In this document: positions 44,640-55,901 of the stretch, piece by piece
How the letters are laid out: each line of letters starts with the position of its first letter
Position numbering within the stretch: position 1 is the stretch's first letter
The notes under the pieces: generated by a model
What the model saw: the letters and a program-made list of their open reading frames with translations, nothing else
What the model was told of the DNA's origin: nothing
Database searches by the model: none
NCBI GenBank assembly: GCA_028274465.1
Contig: CM051458.1
Span: 36,928,744-36,992,743, forward strand
Direction of reading: 5' to 3'
DNA: 64,000 bases
From: Plantago ovata
Taxonomy: Eukaryota > Streptophyta > Magnoliopsida > Lamiales > Plantaginaceae
Program-made: the position numbers and the translations under genes

Positions 44640-46711
44640 TGATAGTGTATATGTCCTAGAGACAGTCTTTACTAAGGGCATGGAGCCCTTATAGAGGGCA
44701 TATATGTACTATTACACAGGTCAACGTAATATAATATATGTTTGTTGTTTTACTATTGAGTATCGCTTTCATATTTATATTACACCAGGCGTGCAGCATG
44801 TCATATCTCTATTTCTGTCTGTATTGATATTAAACATGTCCCCTCGGATAGATGACCGATCACACAGATAGTGGGAGCTATGTGAGTTATCATCTATCCC
44901 AAACTCTCCCTAGTCGAGCTTCATCTCGGATGTAGGGGTCTGAATGAACCAGATGAGACTAGTATGCGTGCAGGTTATACTTCTTGGAGCAAGTGTGACC
45001 CGATCCCACGGCCACGGAACGGATTATTGGACAATCATGGAACGTTCCCATAACTGCGCATAGCTGTTCGAAGAATGATTATCGAACAATGAAAGTACCC
45101 ACCGGACACTCCCATCGATGTATACTCTACACCGAAGTGTCTATGGGAACCGGTAAGTTGTCGAAGTGATGCCAGTCGTCCTTTGGACTTACATGAATTT
45201 ATCATCACATTTGTTGCCCATATCCTTGGTGGACCCGTCGATGACAGCTCTGAATAAGAAGTTGACCTAAGACACGATCCAGGATTATGGCTACATACAA
45301 GTGGGGATAATAAGTGTTTCTGTGAAGGATTCATCTCTCATGTGTAGCACAGGAGAGTACTGCTCATAGTCTTCATAGTTGTGTTGGTAAAGTCACTGGC
45401 CAGTGCATCGATATATTATGATGGTGATAAGTATATCTTAGTAACCAAGCAACTCCCTGAGACGCCCGTGGATGTATTATTGGGATAGACACATCATCGA
45501 TCCTACATGCATTCGAGTCAGTCAGGTGAAGGGACGTTACCATCGCCGCATTGAGCGCAACAGAATTCGCAACGAAAGGGTTTGCTTTTAGAAACCTCTC
45601 AAACGTCCTCATGTATTAATATTGCAAATGGAACAGTCTAGGAATTCCATTTTGCCTAGTCTAGGACTTGCTTAATACAATGAGGCCCTATGGGTCACAC
45701 TGTGTGGTGATTGAGCTTATCAGAATATCCTTGAAGATGGAATCGCAATTAATTTGGAATTAATTATGATTGATGGATTATAATTGATTTGGAATTAATT
45801 ATAATATTTAGTGGCTCAATTAATGATTTGGAATTATTAATTGAATTTGCTGATTAATTGTATTTTATATAAATACAATTAAAGATTATATTTAGAAATA
45901 TAATAGAGGTTTGATTTGAAAGGATATGTTAATTTAGAATTAACATATGCACATGGGCAAAATCTGCTTGGAGTTTGAATTGCCTTAGAACTATAAGTGG
46001 GTCCCAAAATTGGGACCCACCTATCTCCCGTAGGACAGGCGCGCGCGCGCAGGAGCTGGAGTAGGGGAAGGAGTTCGACTCCTCTATTAGAAGTCCAAGG
46101 GATAAGTTAGATTTTCCTGATTGATTTTTAATTTGATTGGGAATGAATCTAGACTTGATATTGGTTTCCTAGTGCGATAAGAATTAGATTTTATTTCTTT
46201 ACGAAGTCTAATTGCTTATGCTTTAGGCTTCTATTGACTACTATATATAGTAGACTATTAGAGAGCTTTGGACATAGTTTTACACACAGTTCAATACCCA
46301 GTTTTCTTAGAGAAAATAAAAGCTCTCCCTACCTCTATATAGGCCCACGCGCGCGCCACCCTCACCGAAGGAAAATATCCGCCCCGTCTTCTTGGTCACA
46401 CAAAGAATATCCTAGCATTCTTCCGATAGGCTGTTCATCCGTGGATACCAAGGTTGAGGTTCTAGGAGCTGGAAACTAACTCTTATTGTCTTGCAGATAA
46501 TCAGAGTATTGTAGATATCTTCGACTTCGACGAAGGAGAAGATACACCGGATTATTACGAAGACTTGGAAGCTGCTTGGAAGTAAGGTTAGTCTTCTAAT
46601 TGACGTGTTTAAATATATACGGCATATACATAATCAATTAACCTGTAGGTTAAGAAATTTTTGAAATTTCGTTGCGTACCCTAGGGGTAACTCTGACCGT
46701 ATTTTCTTACA
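44640..46711 (+). repeat. 3' LTR of E2 (2072 bp)
   Basis: TGATAGTG...TTCTTACA preceded by a purine tract (AAGTGGGAGAT, 44629-44639). TATA CTATATATAG at 46241-46250. It is most similar to the solo LTR at 21603-23705, including the GC-alternating run at about 46040-46050 and the identical right target flank. Confidence 0.93.
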
Positions 46712-47530
46712 CAAAGGTCTTCTGATTACTTTTAGTATTCTTTCCTTTAGTCTTAACAAATTGATTTTCAGCAACTTGTTTGGCGGAATGCTTTACAACA
46801 TCCTTTTTCTGAACAGTTTGATTTTCAACAACCTGTTTTCCTTTTAAAGTCTTGTTACTTTGAGTGGCAACAACGGGCTTTAAGGTCGTAGGTAATTGAT
46901 TGCTTATTTCAGCAACCTTAGATTGACCAATCTGATAGAGTTCTGGTTGACCACTATTAGTTACACGAACAAAGGTGATTGGTGATTTGTCTTTACTCAA
47001 GATTATTACATCATCACCTTCATACATTGCACCTAAACCTTCTTTCTGAGATGGGTCTCTCAGGTAGAAGTTTAGTTCAGTCAGCGTGTTACTAGCGTCA
47101 GCATAAGATTTGAAATTGACTTTCATCTTTTTCATTTCTTGTATTTCAGCAAGTAACTTTAGAATTGAGGACTGATACTCTTCCAAATCTATTTCCATTT
47201 GAGAATTCATCTTTGTAGCTTCAGCAATTAACTTCTTGAGATGCAATATTTCAGCATCATTCTTTTCAGACTCAACGCTCAGCAAGACATACTTTTCAGT
47301 AGTTTGCTTAGTTAGAAGTTCAGCATTCTGTAGTTCCTCTTGCTGTTTGCTCAGAGTTTTCTCAAATCTTTAGATTTCTCCTTGAATTCTATCAAGGTCA
47401 ATATCATCTTCATTTTTCGAATCAGAGTCAGAGGTAGGACAATTTACCTGATCGGCCATAAGGCATAATTCGTAGTTTGACACATCTGGATAAGCTTCCA
47501 TAGCTAGTCCACAAACTGTGTTGGTCCCTT
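46712..47530 (-). pseudogene. gag: Sirevirus gag, C-terminal coiled-coil part (copy C)
   Basis: Near-identical to 23711-24505. The acidic SDSDSKNEDDIDLD segment (47385-47440) comes after ELCLMADQ. Then a stop at 47370-47372, a coiled coil (EKNDAEILHLKKLIAEA, LLAEIQEMKKMK; about 47080-47285) and a basic tail ending at 46712, where E2 inserted. The capsid domain and zinc knuckle are missing, and the open frame runs backward into LTR sequence (TPPPP stretch from the poly-G at 47554-47568). It cannot encode a working Gag. Confidence 0.72.
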
Positions 47531-49021
47531 TAAACAACAAGAAAAGACTAGAGCGGGGGGGGGGGGGGGTGAATAGTCTTTTCAAACTTTCGTCGTTTAA
47601 AAACTTTCTTAGCAAGGGCTTATTACTTTTCACTAATGAGTTTGCTGATACTTAACTTTCTCAGCAAGTACTAGTTACTTTTCAGTAACGAGTTTTACTG
47701 GTACTTAAAAACAGAGTGCGGAAGTCTTTATACAATAAGTGCTTATCAGTAAGCGCTAGTTTCAGCAAGAGAGCAGAGTGACAGTGTATAGAAAGAAAAG
47801 CTTGCTGAAAACTAAATGCAGTAAAATAAATCACACAAACACTTTTATAGTTGTATCTGAGAGTGGCATAATCTCTCAACTAATCCACTTTGTCCTTTCT
47901 AGGACTGAATCCACTAAGATAAGCTTGAGGTTCCTTACAACACCTATCTATAATGATTCTTCAGAAACCAAAGCACTCTTGCCTCGTTTCCAACCTAACT
48001 AGAGAACGAAACCTTGTTCTCCACCAAACTTGGGACATATAATCAGCAACACAATGCTTGATTAATTCCCCCTGAATTTCACGCCTGAAAAAGGGTGTTT
48101 ATCAGTTAGAGAGGTTTGGCATGAGATGACTTGAGTATAACTTATTCAACTATAACAAGTAATCTAAGAAACAAAACTTTGAATACTTTGCAGTAAACAA
48201 GTTAAGTTGTTTCTGGTGTCAAGACTTTACACTTAACTAATTTCTTAGCCGTGAATGTTCTACTTCTTCACAAGTAGCTTTTGTTTCAAGCTTTAAGCCA
48301 TGGAACGGATCAATAGGCAGTAAAGAGTAAGGAAGATGAGTGTTCAAGAACAAGTGAGAGTTTGATCACGTTGTTGACACACTTCAACTCTTTGCCGGAT
48401 GACCTCTATTTATAGTGAATCAAGGGAGCCGTTTGAATTTCAAATTCTAAGGATTTGTTCCTTAAGATGTCACTGTCTTGCTTTTGTACTTTCAGCAGCG
48501 TCCTTCATTTGTCTTCTAGTCTTCATGTTCTTCTCATGCTTACTTTTGCATTTAATGTTTATTTGAACAAAATTCAAATATGAACGTTGGAGCGCAAATG
48601 CAAGTTTCAGCAAGGAGGTCACATATGTATTTCAGCAAGCGGTCAGTCTCAGTTTCAGCAAGCACAACCTACTCTGTCATATAGATTTTCATTTATGCAA
48701 GCTGTTGCTAAAATTTCCACTTTCTGAGCAACATGTGCCTTTGTAAATACCATCTTCAGAAATCTTCTTTAGTCTTCAGTCTTCGAATTCTTCAAGTTTT
48801 TGAACGGTTCTAGTGCTTCAATAGTTCGTTTGTAAAAACAAAGTACATCATCAGCAACCTAAAGCATCTAACTAGTACCTACACTAAGTCTTCAGCAAAT
48901 GTTCCTCTTTTACAATGTCCTTAAAATTCTAAATTCCTATGGACCTTAAGAGTACTAGTTACTGGACTTTCCTTAATTTAGAATGGTTAATTACTCATCA
49001 AAATTTACAAGTTTCCTAACA
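47530..49021 (-). repeat. Sirevirus LTR (about 1.5 kb)
   Basis: Minus-strand start TGTTAGGAAACTTG at 49021-49008, immediately after a polypurine tract. The other end is near 47515-47530 (GGGACCAACA), but no recognisable PBS follows, so that boundary is approximate. TATA box CTATAAATAGA at 48405-48415. A run of 15 G (47554-47568) lies in the CTATTCACCCCC-type segment near the 3' end of the LTR. Repeated TTTCAGCAA words occur throughout. Confidence 0.75.
48405..48415 (-). promoter_or_regulatory. LTR TATA box (Sirevirus)
   Basis: Minus strand CTATAAATAGA, conserved in the copy A LTR at 25293-25303. Confidence 0.65.
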
Positions 49022-49042
49022 AATTTTCCCCTTTTTGATGTT
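49022..49042 (-). promoter_or_regulatory. polypurine tract
   Basis: Minus strand CATCAAAAAGGGGAAAATT directly before the LTR start TGTTAGG. This is the primer for plus-strand DNA synthesis and it marks the LTR at 47530-49021 as the 3' LTR of copy B. Confidence 0.75.
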
Positions 49043-49483
49043 AGCAATCCATGGCTAAATTAATTGTTACCCTTTTAGAGGTTTCTGATGTTGAATAAAT
49101 CAGTTGAATAATGCAAACATACTTGAATAATAAAACAGTAAGCATAAGTAGATTGCATAATCAAAAACCAATAAGAGTCAAAAGCTTATTGCTGATAGTT
49201 ATCTTTCAGTAAGTTTACAGGAAAGTTTACAAAAATCAGCAAACAAAGCTTTTACAAGGGACTTAAGCTATTCCGGCAGAAGATTTCCTCAGAATCTCCC
49301 TTACACTCTTCTCAGAAAGCGCAGAAAATTCAACACAATCCTTCTCGTAATCTTCAATTAGCTTACGGACTTCAAGTTGAATGATCCTTGCATTCTTGCA
49401 GGCAGTATAATGATGGTTTTCACCATTCATTTCTTTGTAGTGAAGTACCCACAAGTGCATGCCCCAATTGCTGGCATGGAGAA

Positions 49484-49692
49484 GTTGTGTATTTGAAATT
49501 CCCTTGTTAGCATGAATCTTTCTTAACCAGAGAAGATCTTCTTCTTGATCCTTGGCAGTGAGATAAAAATACTCATAAATCCCCTTGTTAGCATGAAGTT
49601 GTGTATCTGAAATTCCCTTGTTAGCATGAATCTTTCTTAACCAGAGAAGATCTTCTTCTTGATCCTTGGCAGTGAGATAAAAATACTCATAA
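49484..49692 (-). repeat. tandem duplication inside ORF3 (period 114 bp)
   Basis: Units at 49484-49578 and 49598-49692 are nearly identical (95 bp each, 114 bp apart, so in frame). They repeat the protein segment YEYFYLTAKDQEEDLLWLRK. Confidence 0.9.
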
Positions 49693-52600
49693 GGAATCAA
49701 GCCATATTTCTTCTTTGACTTCTTGGTTAAAGGATCACTGTAGTAAGCAACATCAATTGGTTTGATTAAATCAGGCTCTTGCTTCATTAACTTGCCGATA
49801 GAAGTTCTTCTTACTAAGACTTCCAGATTCAGCCATTTTGCAGCAATGTTTCTTGGGTAGGGAGGAGGATGCCTTTCTTTTCTTTGCACTTTTAATTCAA
49901 TCCAAGTGTACATTTGATTCAGTACAGCAGTTGGAAAGAAATCATTGACCAACAAATCTTCCAGCTTTAAGACCCAGCAACCATGTAGGTTTCTGATCAC
50001 ATTTTGAGTTGTTTCTTCATTGCTGGTCTTTGTGTATTCAATGCCAGAGCTAATGGCAATGCTGGCTAGCCTCTTTTCTTCCTGTCTTTGCCTTTTTCTT
50101 CTTGACTTAGCATTTTCTTGATCTCTTGCCGAAGATCTTGAGTCAGAAGAGAAATGTTTGGAATGGCCAGAAAAAAGTTAGGGTTGTAATTAGTCTAGCT
50201 CTTATTGCTTGAGCTATTGTTTGGTCATCATCATTATCATCATCTTCATTCAGATCTTGATGACTCTCAGTGTGACAGTATTCTTGAGTTTCAGTAGATG
50301 TTCTTCTCCTTTTCTGATTTGCTGAATTTCTCTCAAAATCTGTTTCAACTCGTCTCTTTGAACTTTGCTCTCTTTCAGCAAGAGGTTCTCTGGGAGGTGG
50401 ACTAGGCAGTATCAATGGCGCTTCAGTAGGGGTTTTCTTTGCTCTTGAAGATTTTCTTTGTTTATCTTCCCCCTTAGACATGGATCGCATCATTGGGTGA
50501 ATGTGCAGAGAGAAACATTTCTTGCAATTTTCAGCAAGTTTACTTAGGTTATTGTACTTGAGAATTATTCCTTGCCGATCAGTAGTCAGCTTGGACAGAT
50601 CTTCTTTAATACTCACCAAATTCTCCTCATGTCTGCGCTCATTGTCGACTTTTTCTTCAATGTAAGTCTGAGCCTTTTTCAATGCAGCTTTAGCCAGTTT
50701 GAGTGCTTGACTGACATCTTCTTCATAGCTTTTATGATGTAGACTTATATCTTTCTGAGCTATTGTAAGAGAAGTAGTGCGTTTCAGCACAGTAGCCAGT
50801 ATCTTGCCAATATCAAGCGGACTCTCAGCAAGCAGTGCATCATCCTCTTCTTGGCATGCTTTGTGAACAACCATAAGTGCCTTAATTCTGGGAGTAAAAT
50901 CCTCAACATTAGGGAACGGCACTAAAGAGGGAGTGAGTGAATGAGCTTTGATCTCAGTAGCGAATTGATCATCATTTCTCAGCAAACGGCTTCTTTCAGC
51001 ATCTCCTTCATCATGGTCAAGAGATGGAGGAGGAATTTCAACCACTGTGGGTTCAACTTTCTTTGTCAGTTCTTCTTCATTGGCTGAGAAGTTGAAGAGA
51101 TCTTCTTCGTCATCAGATTCATCAAGGCCAGCAACCTTGGTTCCTACATCTTTAGCTTCAATCACTTGTGGTTGAGTGGTTGCTGAGGCAACTCTTTAGA
51201 CTCAACAACTGGAGTTTCACCAGCAGTAAGTGGAAGGGAGGGGACTTCCGTGTTCTTCACTCCTGAAGATTGAGCAATGTCTAGATTCTGCGTATGCCTA
51301 GCATGAATCTGTAGACTGTTTTGAAGTTCTCTTTGATAATCTTCATCCATATCTTCATCATCAAGGTTTGGTTCGATGACCTTGGCATCGAGTAAAGCTA
51401 ACTCGGCATCAGAAAGCTTGTTTTTGCCTAATTTCGGTTCAGCACGCTTTCTGGCATACTCTTCTTCAGTTTCAGCAACTTGTTCAGTTGCTTGAGTACT
51501 TGTCTCAACAGGAGCAGGAGTAGATTCTTGATGCTGACTGGGAGTTTGGTCAGCTTGCTAATTTTCAGTAACTGGATGTTCAGTCTCAGCAACTGTCAGC
51601 TTAACTCCACCAGCATCAGGACTAGGACCTTGATTATCATCATCATCATCCTTTCTTTCCTTGGAATCTTTTCCTTCATCATCACTTGGATCTTTTGGGA
51701 TATTTTCATCCTCTTCTTCTTCATCATCGTCCGTTAGTATAACTAACTCGAGGTGTTTGTACATAGCTGCGCTAGTTACTTCCTCTTCCTCATTGATTTT
51801 GTGGGGATCAGCCACCACGGGTACAAAAGAACCCTTGAGCATCACAGCTTGTTCAGCTGGAGAGGCACTCTTGAATTTAACTTTCATATTTTCTCTGATT
51901 AGAGCAATCAGACTGGAGCTCATTAGCTGAGAATATGTCAGCTCTTCTGGAAGTATGGAATGTACAAAGGTCTCGAGTCTCAGTAAAGAGATTTTCTTTT
52001 TCTCGTTGGACAGATGAAGGTGAAGATCAGAGAAATCCATCCTTCTGTACCTTTGCCAGTTGCTGACAGATTTAGCAACTCTAGTCAAGGTATTCCTTTT
52101 GAAGTTCGAGTAAAGTTCTTCTGAACATACTTCCAAATCTTCAGTGATGTAAGCCACTTCAGTGGTCGCCTTTTGAGCTTGAAAAAGAATAAAATTAAGT
52201 TCAGGAAGGTTTTGGAAAATAGTTTTAGAGTCTAAGACTGGAACATGATTTACCTGCTGAAGTTCAACAAGCTCATGTTGCACACTTTGTTGTGCTGGCA
52301 CTATTTCCATTACTTCAGGAGCTTGAGCAGCATCCTTGAATTGTTCATCCTGAAATAATTTTAAGTTAGATACAAGTACTAAGTTGTCAAACTTAGTAGA
52401 TTTACCAAAAACTTCATCTACCTGCTGAACATGAGTTGTGGATTCTGGTGCAGAAGTTTCAGCAATCTTCTGACTTGTATCTTGAGAAGTCTGTACGGAA
52501 ACAATGATATCAACAAAAGATATAGTTTCAGATATTGAAGTTTTTCTTATGTCTGAGTTAACTACCTGTTGAAGATGGGCAGGTGGTGACTCAGTCCTTT

Positions 52601-54504
52601 CAGCAATGACAGCATCTTCATTATCTGGGACTTGTTCTTCAGCAGACATCTCTTCTTGGTCTATTTGAGAAGGCTGTGCAGATTCAACAATCTCCCTTGT
52701 CTCTGAATTGACAAGTTGAGCAGAGACATCTTGACCTTCAAGTTCACTGCTTGTCATGAACACATCTACTGACTTGTTGGAGGTGTCATCAATCTCCAAA
52801 TCCATTTGTTGGCTTAATTCTGTCAGTACCATCTTGACTTTGTCAATGGATGTTTTTGGTGAATTAGGTCTAATATTCTCAGCATCACGAGATGCGTCGT
52901 CGAATAATGTCTCTTGTGGTGTTTCAGCAACCTCTGGGACTTGAACCATTGCAGTCTCAGCAACTGGTTCTTCAGCAATTGAAGCTTCAGCAGCTGCATG
53001 AGTTGCTTGTTCAGCAACCATCTTTTCAGCAGCATTATCAGCAAGTGCCGCTTTTCTCAGATCAGCAGCAATATCACTTGTTGGTTCCAGAGTATTGTCA
53101 TCGGGATTATCTAAAATGTAGATATCGGGGACTGGGGCAGGAATTTCATTTCCACTGCCTTGTGGTCTTATTTCAGCAGATGTATCAACGTTGGGATGAT
53201 TGTTGAAGGCTTCTGCAAACACTTCAACATTGCTGAAGGCTTATGCAAACACTTCAACAACATCTACTGGAGTGGCTTGCGTTTCAGCAATTCCTGCAGC
53301 ATCATTTGAAAGATCATGGACAATTGGAATGGTCTTACGTGCCATTGTTTTCTTTCTTGGGTAAGTCTTTGTCCGTTTCTTCTTAGGAATGGGGTCAGCT
53401 GATGACGCTGCAGTTTGAGTGTCATCATCAGCTTTCCTCTTTTTCTTCTTAGATTTTTCCCTGGGTGCATTAGTTTCAGCAACTGCAGTGGCTCCAGCAG
53501 CAACATCTGCAGCTGTTGCATTCTCAGCAACGACTGTTGTACACTTACCTTGTTGATCACCATCTGCAGCAGTTGCATTCATGGACTGATTTTCAGTCTC
53601 AGCAACATTTGCAGCTGTTGTATACCTGTCTTGTTGACCAACACTGACAACATTTGCAGCTGTTGTCTTCTTTGACTTCTTGTCAGCAAGCTTAGGTCCA
53701 TTCTGCTTGTAGAAGGCTCTTCCCACATTGCATACTGATTTCTTAATCGGCAATGGGTTTCTCAGCTGAGTCCTGAAGTGTTCAAGGATATAGCATATTT
53801 TCAGTCCATATATTACTGGGAAGGTAGGTGAGACTGTGTTGTCTTCAACCTTTACCTTGAAATTAGTAACACAATCAACAAGTCTGTTGAAAATGTACTT
53901 AGCCCAGTTGAGCTCTGTTCTGTTCTCATGGATATGCATCAGCAATGGCCACCTTCTCAAGCCAACTTGGTCTATTCCTCCAACTTGGGAGTTTAAGACT
54001 TTGATTAGTAGCAGAGCTACTAGACCAAGCGAATGGCGGAGATGCTTTCTTTTTACGTTCTTTGAGGTCCAAGTCACGGGAGCAATCTCTCCTTTCTTCA
54101 TCTTTTCATTTCTGACATCACTGTAGAAGGCTTCTATTTCTTCATCAGTGGTAGTGATGTCATCTTCAGTTCCAGTAGTTGGAATTTGAAAGATGTTGGC
54201 TAAATCGATCCATTTCAGGATGATTTGCACACATTGAACTGTGGTAGAAATCACTTTTTCAGTGACTCCTTGTCCATCAGTGAGAGTTTGGATTTCTGCA
54301 TTATTGTAGAATTCCATAGCATCTAACATACTCACTTTCTTAGGGCGAGTAGTTATGAAGAAAAGAATGCCTTGTTGATTTATCAAATTTAGCGCCTCTT
54401 CATTTTCCTCATCTAGTTCTTGTTCATAGAAGTATCTTATGTACTTCTCCTTGGCGGATCCGCCCCATTGGATCATCTGTTCACACTTTGCAGTGTCAAG
54501 ATAT

Positions 54505-55744
54505 TGATGATGCGAATTTGTCAGACTCGATTAATCAAATAAATTTGTTATTTAGCCAAAGGCAATTCACAACTACAACGAAAACCGTAGTGTAGCAGTA
54601 GAATAACCTCGAGTGTCGATCTCTAAGGACTATAACTAGCTTTATCAAATCTAATTTGAGAATATAAAATAGCAGACGGTTTAGCAAAGGTTTTTCTTAA
54701 CAGATAATGGAGATTGGTGATAGTATGGTCCTTCAAAGCATAACGAGTTAATAATCATGCGTAAATTCCTCGGTGTTGCATGGAGATCTTTGATCAATGA
54801 ATTGTCCTGTTGTAATTATCAAACACTACGAAGATATAGATTTAGATAGGTCAAAGACCAATGAATTGTCCAATTGTGTGCAATAATTAATCAACAATAC
54901 GGAGATAGAGATTTAGATAGATCAAAGAAATAAAGCAATAACACGGTGTATAATGCGCGATATAGCCATTAGCATAATTATCAACCATTCGCTAAGAATT
55001 CACATACTATCACAAACGAGAAGTTTAGCTACTCATAGTTGTCATGCAATCAACAGAAATCATAGAAGAAAACATGTTGAAAGATATATAAAAATAAGTA
55101 GAAAAACTGTAAGATACAATGTTACCGAAGGTTGTCAGTCTTCGATGAATCGCGATCTTACAAGCTCCAAACTGCTATGAAAAAGTATCTCCTAAGCTAT
55201 GAACCCCCAGAACAGGCTCTGGGAAGTTCCTACCTAAAACTACAGAGAAAGGTGAGAGAATAGGTCTGAAAAAGTATGAAAATCGGAGAAAAACTGAGCA
55301 ACTATATAGGCTTCGAATTAGTGTGGGGCGAAGGGCCCCACACACCGGGCGAGTCGCCTGGTGTGGGGCGATTCGCCCCACATCCCGGGCGATTCGCCCG
55401 GGAGTAAAATTCGGGATTTTACGCGTTTTTGGATTTCTTCCCCTTTTCGGACTCGGTTTCTGACTTCTAGTGGCCTTCTAACCTCCAGATTCGACCCCTA
55501 GACTTCAAATCCTATCCGGAAACCTTCAGATACTCCAATTAGGCTTCTGGAACACCAATTCCTTGTCAACTTCAATATAATTGCCCGGAAATCCTCGTTT
55601 TTCCACCAAAACCTGTAAAATAAAAACTAAAGGGAAACGTTACACTATTCTTATAAAATGCACTAAAATATAACTAATTTAACATAGAGGATATCTAAAA
55701 TAGGTGAAAAGACTCGAATTAAAGTGTAAAATACAAATTCATCA
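54505..55744 (-). repeat. Athila solo LTR inside ORF3
   Basis: TGATGATGC...ATTCATCA, 1240 bp. Flanks GATAT (54500-54504) and TATAT (55745-55749), a TSD with one mismatch. Copy A keeps the unbroken target (TCAAGATATGCAGG near 8525-8540). TATA CTATATAG at 55302-55309, with four palindromic units upstream at 55324-55402, including GGGGCGATTCGCCCC and CCCGGGCGATTCGCCCGGG, the best-preserved array in the window. Confidence 0.9.
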
Positions 55745-55901
55745 TATATGCAGGTGGCATGGGTCTCTCTGTTATTCGGTCGTTTTTCAACACAATTTTC
55801 ACTGTGTTGGTTGTCGGAATTTGAACCGGAGTAGTGTTTTTCCCAGCACTATCAGCTTTGGAGGATTTTGAGGTCTTTAAGGACTGTCTCTTTGGAGCCA
55901 T

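Larger units (their letters stand above)
41461..46711 (+). mobile_element. copia family E element E2 (plus), 5' end in gap
   Basis: Runs from the protease region after the gap through integrase, RT, RNase H, polypurine tract and a full 3' LTR (44640-46711). The right flank is CAAAG (46712-46716) in Sirevirus gag, the same integration site as the solo LTR at 21603-23705. Gag, PBS and 5' LTR are in the gap or lost. Confidence 0.88.
49263..55901 (-). pseudogene. Sirevirus giant ORF3 (copy B), about 1.8k codons
   Basis: Reading frame from ATG 55899-55901 (MAPKRQSLKTSK) to the stop at 49263, about 5.4 kb once the Athila solo LTR and TSD are discounted. Long open pieces: 53241-54476 (411 aa), 51558-53222 (554 aa), 50143-51165 (340 codons, no true ATG at its start) and 49263-50000 (245 aa). 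N-terminal globular domain (KYIRYFYEQEL, QVGGIDQVGLRRWP, LNWAKYIFNRLV); then alanine/threonine repeats and basic KKKKRK; a long acidic glutamate/valine-rich middle; a SNWQRYRRMDFSDLHLHLS helix region; an acidic DDDEEEEDEN run; a coiled coil (about 50500-50760); and a C-terminal globular domain (CWVLKLEDLLVNDFFP, PYEYFYLTAKDQEED). Lesions are few: a frame break near 53230, TAG near 51556, and indels near 51165 and 50145. No signal peptide or membrane helix seen. Product unrecognised. Confidence 0.65.

Noticed and set aside
47554-47568. Poly-G run as a biological signal
   Set aside because: The other copy has a shorter, interrupted run (24543-24555), and homopolymer length is prone to sequencing error.
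50143-51165. A separate gene starting at 51165
   Set aside because: The apparent start is GTG in the middle of ORF3. The upstream frame runs into it with a one-base shift, so it is a broken piece of ORF3.
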